In this document: positions 16,950 to 22,929 of the stretch, piece after piece
Layout of the letters: the number at the start of each line of letters is the position of its first letter
Numbering within the stretch: the first letter of the stretch is position 1
Assembly (NCBI GenBank): GCA_003427395.1
Contig: BFEA01000296.1
Location: forward strand, 1,854,509-1,877,437
Length of the DNA: 22,929 nt
Origin: Chara braunii
Taxonomy: Eukaryota; Streptophyta; Charophyceae; Charales; Characeae
Direction: 5' to 3'
The notes under the pieces: model-generated
Told to the model about the DNA's origin: nothing
The model's database searches: none
Seen by the model: the letters and a program-made list of their open reading frames with translations, nothing else
Position numbers and translations under genes: made by a program

Positions 16950-18097
16950 CTATGGCAGAGGTTGCAGGCCCGTGCCTAGCTAGCTGTCCAGAGACCACCT
17001 GTGTTAGCGTCTCTTTAGGCACGTCCCTCACAGGTGTGGCAGAAGAGTTAAAGGAGAGGATGCCAGCCTGGGCCAAGATGAAGAAAGAGAGTAAAGGACA
17101 ACTGATTTTGGTAGATGTAGAAGTTTTTCGGAGTAGAGTAGGGGCCCTTATAGATTCAGGGGCCACCCGCAGTCATATTAGCTGTAGGGCGCTGAAGAAG
17201 CTGAAGCCAGGACTAAAAGTCCAGAAATTAGCAGACCCCATAGTCAGTGTCCTCGTAGACAACAACACAATGCGAGTTGAGGACTATGTAGAGGGAGTCC
17301 AGGCGTACTTTCGCCTAGAGAAAGATGGGAAGGTGGAGAAAGTTCTCCATTCCCTGACTCTCCTCGTACAGGATGACCTTCCTTTTGATGTAGTACTAGG
17401 AATGGATTGGGGAGAGGCAGCAGGGGCCACACTTCATTTGAGAGAGCATGAGTGTAGGATCCCTAGCCCGTCAGGCGAGGTTAAGACTGCCCGCCTGTTT
17501 CATGTGTCAGGTGTAGACAACACCTTGGCACATTGTTGTCTCAGTGCTCCCGCGTTCGTGTGGTTAGTGAAGAAGGAGCGATTAGAGGAACAGGTCTTCG
17601 TAGTTTATGTTAGACCTGTCACTGAGGCTAAGGAAGATGTCACTTCCACAGATCCAACAATTGCCAAGCTGTTGGAAGAGTTTAAAGATTTGACTGAGTC
17701 GCCGACAGGAGTAGTGTCGCGACCCATCCAGCACAGGATAGAGATAGAGCCTGGCAGTAGAACTCCTAAGTGTGCAGTCTACAGGATGTCCCCTAGAGAG
17801 TTAGAGGAGCTTCGCAAGCAGTTAGACGAGCTCCTCGAAAAAGGTTGGATCAGGCCCAGTTCATCTCCTTTTGGAGCACCAGTTTTGTTTGTCCCCAAGA
17901 AGGAAGGAGAGCTGAGAATGTGTATAGACTATAGGAGTTTGAACGCGATTACTGTGAAGAATGCTGAGCCACTGCCCAGGATAGACGATCTTCTAGATCG
18001 GGTGCAGGGTTGTAAGTATTTCACTAAGATTGATTTGAAGTCCGATTATCATCAGATAGAAGTCCATCCTGATGATCAGTACAACACTGCCTTCTAG
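16835..18097 (+). pseudogene. Gypsy element 1 pol: protease and start of reverse transcriptase
   Basis: The frame contains the aspartic protease motif ALIDSGATRSHIS (about 17146-17184), then VVLGMDW, the typical end of the Ty3-type protease. A linker leads into the reverse transcriptase: GWIRPSSSPFGAPVLFVPKK, MCIDYRSLNAITVKN and YFTKIDLKSDYHQI, where FTKIDLKS is RT motif A with its catalytic Asp intact. A TAG at 18095-18097 falls where other Ty3 elements continue straight into the next RT motif, so this is a nonsense mutation within one domain. Pol is in a different frame from both Gag segments. Confidence 0.85.
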
Positions 18098-18930
18098 ACT
18101 AGATATGGGCATTATGAGTTCATAGTGATGCCCTTTGGACTAACCAACGCGCCAGCTACGTTTCAGCGTTGTATGAATGATCTGTTCAGACCATGGTTAG
18201 ACAAGTTTGTAGTGGTTTATTTATATTATATTTTAAATTTTAGTAAGACCCTCCAGGAGCATCAGGGTCATATGAGGCAGGTCTTGGAGAAGCTACGAGA
18301 GGCTAACTTCGAGATCAACGCGAAGAAGTGCGAGTGGGCCAACACACAAGTCTTGTACTTGGGCCACGTATTAGACGGAGATGGCATCAAGCCAGAGGAC
18401 AGCAAGATAGCGACGATTAGAGACTGGCCGACGCCCCGCACATTGACAGAGTTGCGGTCGTTTCTAGGCCTAGCTAACTACTATAGGAAGTTCGTCAGAA
18501 ACTTCTCTACTATCGCCGCTCCCCTGCGCAAGTTGCTTAAGAAAGAGGCAATCTGGCAATGGGACAAGGATTGTACATCTGCGCTCAAGAGACTGAAACG
18601 CGCACTAATAGAGTACCCTGTCCTCAAAGTAGCAGATCCGTCCTTGCCATTTGTCGTCACCATGGACGCGAGTCAGTATGGAATAGGCGCCGTGTTGCAG
18701 CACGATGACGGCAATGGCTATAGACCCGTAGAGTTCATGTCCGCGAGGATGCCCTCAGACAAGGTAGCCACCTTGACGTACGAGAGAGAACTCTACGCTC
18801 TCAGGCAGGCTCTAGAGCACTGGAAGCATTACCTGCTTGGGAGGCACTTCAAAGTGTATTCTGACCATGAGACACTTCGTTGGTTAAAGACCCAGGCCAA
18901 GATGACACCTAAGTTGACTAGGTGGGCAGG
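18098..18930 (+). pseudogene. Gypsy element 1 pol: rest of RT with lost catalytic pair, and RNase H
   Basis: This continues the same frame after the TAG. It has VMPFGLTNAPATFQ, the RT fingers/palm sequence common to Ty3 elements. The Y-x-D-D box is changed: the codons at 18224-18229 are TAT TAT, giving YLYYIL, so both metal-binding Asp residues are Tyr. The connection domain follows (ELRSFLGLANYYRKFV), then Ty3-type RNase H (TMDASQYGIGAVL, YERELYAL, VYSDHETLRWL). Similarity stops at LTRWAG near 18930. The open frame runs on in unrelated sequence to 18979. Integrase and the 3' LTR are missing, so the element is truncated. Confidence 0.85.
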
Positions 18931-19229
18931 ACCAATATGTTACGATCCTGGTCATTTCCCAAGTGCAAATTCACAATGAAAGAAAATGCCACCCAATTGC
19001 GAAAGAAATGAAAGCACTTGCAAGAGATAAAGACCAGAGGAGAGGTAAAGAAGAAGAAGAAGAAGAAGAAGTACACCAGCAAGACCAATGACAATTCCCC
19101 CTTCTCTCTCCACCTCCCTCCTTCCTCCTTCTCTTCACCAATCTTATTCTTCTCTCAATAATAATAATAACAATGAATGGATAAACCAGAATCAATGCCC
19201 GAAGTTCCCCCTTATTGCTGACTCAACTC

Positions 19230-19260
<31 letters not shown>

Positions 19261-19261
19261 G
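18931..19261. other. Junction region with simple repeats
   Basis: Unrelated sequence begins where element 1 breaks off. It contains (AAG)n at 19049-19071, an ATAATAATAA run near 19158 and (CAA)n at 19231-19261. No gene. The lower boundary of the LTR of element 2 probably lies within or near this stretch, but no TG/CA end can be chosen without a second LTR copy. Confidence 0.5.
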
Positions 19262-20296
19262 AAAGTCCACCATGGCCATGGCTTCCCTCCTTCATCCTCC
19301 TCTCTCATGCATAGGCCATGGCGGACTACCGGGAGGCAGCTATGCTGCTGCGCTGATGTCCCAAGACAACCCAAAGCAGCTATGCCGCTGCTTGACTTGG
19401 TCCGCTATGCCCGACTCTGCCTTGAGCTGCTCTGGTGCAGCGCTACCCCAACTGGGGCCTTCCAGATGCAGCGCCCAACAAGGTGATGAAGACGGTGTCC
19501 ACCATAGCCAAGTAAGTGCCCTACCACTCCTACCATACCCCCTTCTTCCTCCTCCTCAAGCTCGGGTGCTCGCCATAGCCAGGCTGAGCCCCAGCGGACC
19601 TTCACCTCCAAGCAACGCTGCTTCAGTCCAGCGCTGCGCTCCAGCAGCATGTCGCCAATCCTTGCATACCGCAAATGAGGAAGAGCCTTCCGCTCTTCCT
19701 GAAGATATAGTGGCCTACTAGCCTCCTGGTTGGTGACTTTCCAGGCCAAGCGGCCTCCCAGGCAACCGGTACCTCCTCCCTTTTGGAGGGAAACATCATT
19801 GCAGGCTTTGTTATTGTCCGCACAGGCCCTAGACCCGGGCTACTTGGACTGGTACTGGCCTACCCCCAACCTACCGCTACTGGACCTCTAAAAATGCCAA
19901 CTTTTTGTCTTCTTCTGCTCGGCCTACCTGCTACTTGAGTGTTTTCCCCAGCTGCTCTAAGTGTCGTGGGCCTATCTCCCGCTACCGGCGTGTTTTACCC
20001 CCCTGCAACCCTCCAGAATCACGGCCACAGGTAAGTACCGGCCCGGTGGGCCTCGCAACCAACAAGTACCCTTGCGGGTCAAACACCCACATACCCCACC
20101 GGCAAGCACTCAGACAGGCATGCACGCACACACACACAACCAGCAAGCACTCAGACAGGCATGCAACCAGCAGGCATGCACACACACAGACTTGGAACCA
20201 CAGCAGAATGCGGGAATCACAACAAGGCATCCATTCCAGTCACAAATCCCATAAATCGGCAGTGTTCTCAGTCTGTGTTTTTGGCGGGTCATTACA
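19262..20296 (-). mobile_element. Probable 3' LTR of gypsy element 2 (lower end uncertain)
   Basis: On the minus strand, pol is followed by a purine tract (GAGAGGGGAG, plus 20300-20309) and then TGTAATGACCC beginning at 20296. TGTAA(C/T)GACCC is a familiar start of plant gypsy LTRs. The sequence beyond has no coding content. It contains a perfect hairpin GGAAGAGC/GCTCTTCC at 19679-19699 and several CATAGC/GCTATG words. Where the LTR ends is unknown; 19262 is only a working limit after the (CAA)n tract. Confidence 0.5.
20096..20185. repeat. Minisatellite with CA tracts, about 2.5 units
   Basis: CAAGCACTCAGACAGGCATGCA occurs twice (near 20103 and 20144; 41-bp spacing) with CACACACA stretches and a partial third unit (CAGCAGGCATGCACACAC). 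It lies within the probable LTR of element 2. Confidence 0.8.
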
Positions 20297-20299
20297 TTA

Positions 20300-20309
20300 C
20301 TCCCCTCTC
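20300..20309 (-). promoter_or_regulatory. Polypurine tract of gypsy element 2
   Basis: On the minus strand GAGAGGGGAG lies a few bases before the TGTAATGACCC start of the 3' LTR and after the end of pol. This is the place and composition expected of the plus-strand primer. Confidence 0.55.
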
Positions 20310-20517
20310 GAGAGCGCGGTCCCTTCGAGCGAGTAACTCAGTTAGAGTCGGTACAAAAGGCGTCGTAGGCATAGATCAAAAGGAGAGTGTTAGTGAGACC
20401 GAACGGAGTGAGTTTTGCAGCAAACTTGGTGGTCTGTCCATCAACAATCTGTCGTTCATATGCGTTCACAACACGTGGCGCACTCTTCAACAGCTCTTTC
20501 CGGTCGATCCAGAAAAA

Positions 20518-22161
20518 TTAATTCAACGGGTGATAGAGGAAGTGGACTTTATATTGTTTGTTCCTCCCTCTCCCTTCGTGAGAAACAATTCGGTCGATCT
20601 CATGGCCACCATCGATAGGGCGAGGTATCATAGGGTCTCGGAAGGGAAAAGTCTTGTCATCAATGTGCGGAAACAGTTTGGAGGCATGGAAGACTGGGTA
20701 CGTGCGCAGATGAGGCGGCACGTCAATCACATATGAAGGACCGAAATCAACCTCAATCACTTTCAGAATCTGCCAAGGGCCGTAGTATAGTGGAAGAAGC
20801 TTCCGTGAAGCGCCCTCTTCCTCAGAAAATTCAGACATTTTGACCCAGACATAATCTCCTACTTTGAATTTCTCTTCTCTGCTTATCTTATTAGCATGTT
20901 TGATCATGGCATGCTGGCGCTTGTTCATGGCTGCGGTCACAACTTTGAGCAAGCGTGCGTACTTGGCATTGTAGCCAGGCATGCCGGACATCAGATCAGG
21001 TGACCGTTCTGGGAACAGGTAGGAGAGGGGATTGCGCATTGGCCATCCATACTGCAACTGGTTTGGTGTCACACCGGTTGCAGAATGGATGGAGTTGTTG
21101 TACAGCCCGTTTACTTTATGCAAGTCCTTATCCCATGTGTTCTGATCTGGCACAATCAATGCGCGCAACAGCTGGGTGACGGTCTGGTTGATTTCCTCAG
21201 CCAATCCGTTGGCTTCGGGGTGTCGACCAGAAGTCATGTTCAGTTTGATGTCATAGATCTGGGCAGTGAAGTCCTTCCAATCCTTGCTGATGAATCTGGT
21301 GTCCCGATCACTCATAAGAGTTTTCGGGGGCCCATACTGCAGAATGTACTGCTGGTGAAACTCTTCGATCACCAGTTCAGTTGGTGCATAGGGAGGTAGA
21401 GGAATCAGATTCAGAAATTTAGAGAAGCGATCCACAATGACCATGACTTGTGAATTCCCTTTCGTACTCACCTTTCCCATGTTCGTGAAATCGATGGAGA
21501 CCGATTCCCCGGGGCCATCAGGGATTGGGAGAGGTCTCAGCAGGCCATAAGGCTTATGCCTGTGGACCTTGGTTCTCTGACAGACTTGACACTCAACAAT
21601 AAATTTCTGAGCAGATCCCTTCATCCCCGACCAATCGAACTGCTGGAGAAGACTCCCATAAGTCTTCTCAAAGCCGAAGTGCCCACTCCGACCATGTGCC
21701 AAATCCAGGAAATGATTCCGGAGAGGCGCATGGTTAGGAACACACAAGCGATCAAATTTCCCGTACCGGCGGAATACAAGACCATCGCATTCATGAAAAT
21801 TAGGCTGGCTGTTGGGGTCTGCCTTGAGCTGCTCAAGGATGGGACTAAGGTCCGGATCCTTGGCGGTGTGTTCGATCAGATCCTCCTTCAGTTTCCTGCG
21901 GAGGTCGTACGAATCCACCAGGCAAGTCAAATACTCAGGATGGCGCGATAGAGCACCAGCAACACGATTATAACAACCTTTCTTATGCTTCAACTCAAAA
22001 CTGTAAACATCAATGTCATGCAGCCAGCGGGTCAACGTAGGAGAGAGTTCGGATTGTGTCTGAATCCATTGCAGGGTCTGATGATCAGAATAGACCTTGA
22101 AGTGGTGACCCAAGAGGTAGTGCTTCCAATGTGCGAGGGCTTCGCGCAGGGCGGAAAGCTC
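20518..22161 (-). pseudogene. Gypsy element 2 pol: end of RNase H, integrase and chromodomain
   Basis: Read on the minus strand: the end of RNase H (VYSDHQTLQWIQTQ), a linker, an integrase zinc-binding region (AHGRSGHFG...CQVCQRTK) and the integrase core with its first Asp in VSIDFTNMG, the second in LMSDRDTRF and the probable Glu in GLAEEINQT. The GPWQIL/FHASKLFP stretch of Ty3 integrase C-termini follows. The last part (EIDRIVSHEGRG...KVHFL) is a chromodomain, which marks chromoviruses and targets integration to chromatin. A TAA at 20518-20520 cuts the chromodomain. The same frame stays open beyond it (WIDRKELLKSAPRVVNAY) to a natural-looking TGA at 20338-20340, so that TAA is probably a nonsense mutation. 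Confidence 0.85.
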
Positions 22162-22929
22162 TCACATATACGTGGAAGTAGCTACCTTGTGGCTGGGCAT
22201 GCGTTTGCTGTAATATTCGAGCGGACGCAAGCCATCGCCATCATCTTGTTGCAGCACCGCACCAATCCCAAACTGGCTCGCGTCCGTAGTGAATATGAAC
22301 GTGAGGTTGGGATCCGCAATGCGGAGCACAGGATGACTCACCAAAGCCTCTTTCAAGGTTTGGAACGCAGTCTCACACTTTTCACACCACGCATAGGCAA
22401 CATTCTTACTAGTCAGGCGTGATAGTGGATGAGCAATGACAGAGAGCTTATAAGAAGCCAAACCAAGGAAAGAACGCAGCTCGCGTACATTTGCCGGTTG
22501 AGGCCAGTTGCGGATGACCTCAACCTTGGTTGCCTCCGGCTCAAGGCCGCTCGCAGATAACCGGTGTCCGAGATACATGACGCTGTCCCTACCAAACTCA
22601 GATTTTTCCAAGTTGAGGTGCAGTTGAGCATCTTTGAGGACTTGCAAGACCTCCTGAAGATGCTTAACGTGCTCCTCCATGGACTTGCTGAAAATCAGAA
22701 TGTCATCAAGATACACAACCACAAACTTGTTAAGTTGGTGGCGGAGTACCTTGTCCATGAGGGACTGAAANGTGGCNGGCNCNTTCGTAAGGCCGAAGGG
22801 CATAACGATGAATTCATACAGCCCATCGCGTGTCTTGAACGCGGTTTTGTGCTGGTCGCTCGGATCGACTTCAATCTGGTGGTAGCCAGACTTGAGGTCA
22901 ATCTTAGAGAAGACCTTGCAACCACCGGC
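22162..22929 (-). pseudogene. Gypsy element 2 pol: reverse transcriptase and start of RNase H (partial)
   Basis: Open from the right edge of the window. It has [15 protein letters not shown] (RT motif A), VMPFGLT, then VVVYLDDILIFS with an intact YxDD box, the connection domain and RNase H (TTDASQFGIGAVLQQ, RMPSHKVATSTY). A TGA at 22162-22164 stops it in the RNase H. The sequence LGLASYKLSVIAHPL is short by several residues compared with the LANYYRKFV...-type stretch in element 1, so a small in-frame deletion is likely near 22450. Ns at 22771-22783 hide a few residues beside MPFGLT. Gag, protease and the other LTR lie beyond the window. Confidence 0.85.

Noticed and set aside
19088-19749. Open frames on both strands beside the (CAA)n tract
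   Set aside because: Poly-Thr or poly-Asn from the repeat, no domain, and the region is better explained as LTR and junction DNA of element 2.
20955-22422. Plus-strand open frames antisense to pol
   Set aside because: They are shadows of the well-supported minus-strand integrase and reverse transcriptase.
1-22929. CRISPR array, bacterial operon, riboswitch or Shine-Dalgarno signals
   Set aside because: No spaced identical repeats with unique spacers; the introns, LTR retroelements and U6 copy all show this is eukaryotic nuclear DNA.

Overview
The window looks like draft nuclear genomic DNA (a few N bases) from a streptophyte. The reasons are a plant-type U6 snRNA copy, a primer-binding site matching initiator tRNA-Met next to a chromovirus-like Ty3/gypsy polyprotein, large repeat-filled introns, and abundant simple repeats. 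A large-genome charophyte alga such as Chara is my best guess. It is inferred from the style of the retroelements and introns and is not proven.

Layout. 1-2381: an (AG)n tract, AT-rich DNA, then about 1.3 kb of degenerate purine-rich minisatellite with no gene. 2382-11772 (+): three exons of a UvrD/SRS2-type superfamily 1A DNA helicase. Exon 1 ends with the Q-motif. Exon 2 opens with the Walker A loop and carries motifs Ia and Ib. Exon 3 carries motif II (DEHQDT). Exon phases agree at both junctions. Exon 2 has an in-frame TAA, and no exon with motifs III-VI lies in the window, so the gene is incomplete here and may be decaying. Intron 1 is about 6.2 kb and ends exactly at the Walker A codons.

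Intron 1 is the most remarkable part. It holds a roughly 128-bp-period tandem array of copies of its own 3' end plus the first codons of exon 2, giving several decoy 3' splice sites each followed by a P-loop-like sequence. The last, longest copy was split twice. A 2.54-kb element with terminal inverted repeats and a TGA duplication (6242-8784) sits just before its AG. A SINE-like insertion with a 14-bp target duplication (8844-9114) sits inside its coding part. A U6 snRNA retrocopy with poly(A) and its own target duplication lies inside the SINE-like insertion. Two further inverted-repeat elements (3511-4750, hAT-like; 5081-5402, foldback) also lie in the intron.

11773-18930: noncoding DNA, then a broken plus-strand Ty3/gypsy element: probable 5' LTR with TATA, PBS, long leader, frameshifted gag, protease, reverse transcriptase whose catalytic Asp pair reads Tyr-Tyr, and RNase H. 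It is cut off before the integrase. 18931-20296: simple repeats and the probable 3' LTR of a second element. 20297-22929 (-): that second Ty3/gypsy element, converging on the first, with RT, RNase H, integrase and a chromodomain interrupted by nonsense codons; it runs off the window's right edge. Apart from the helicase, everything recognisable is repeat or mobile DNA.
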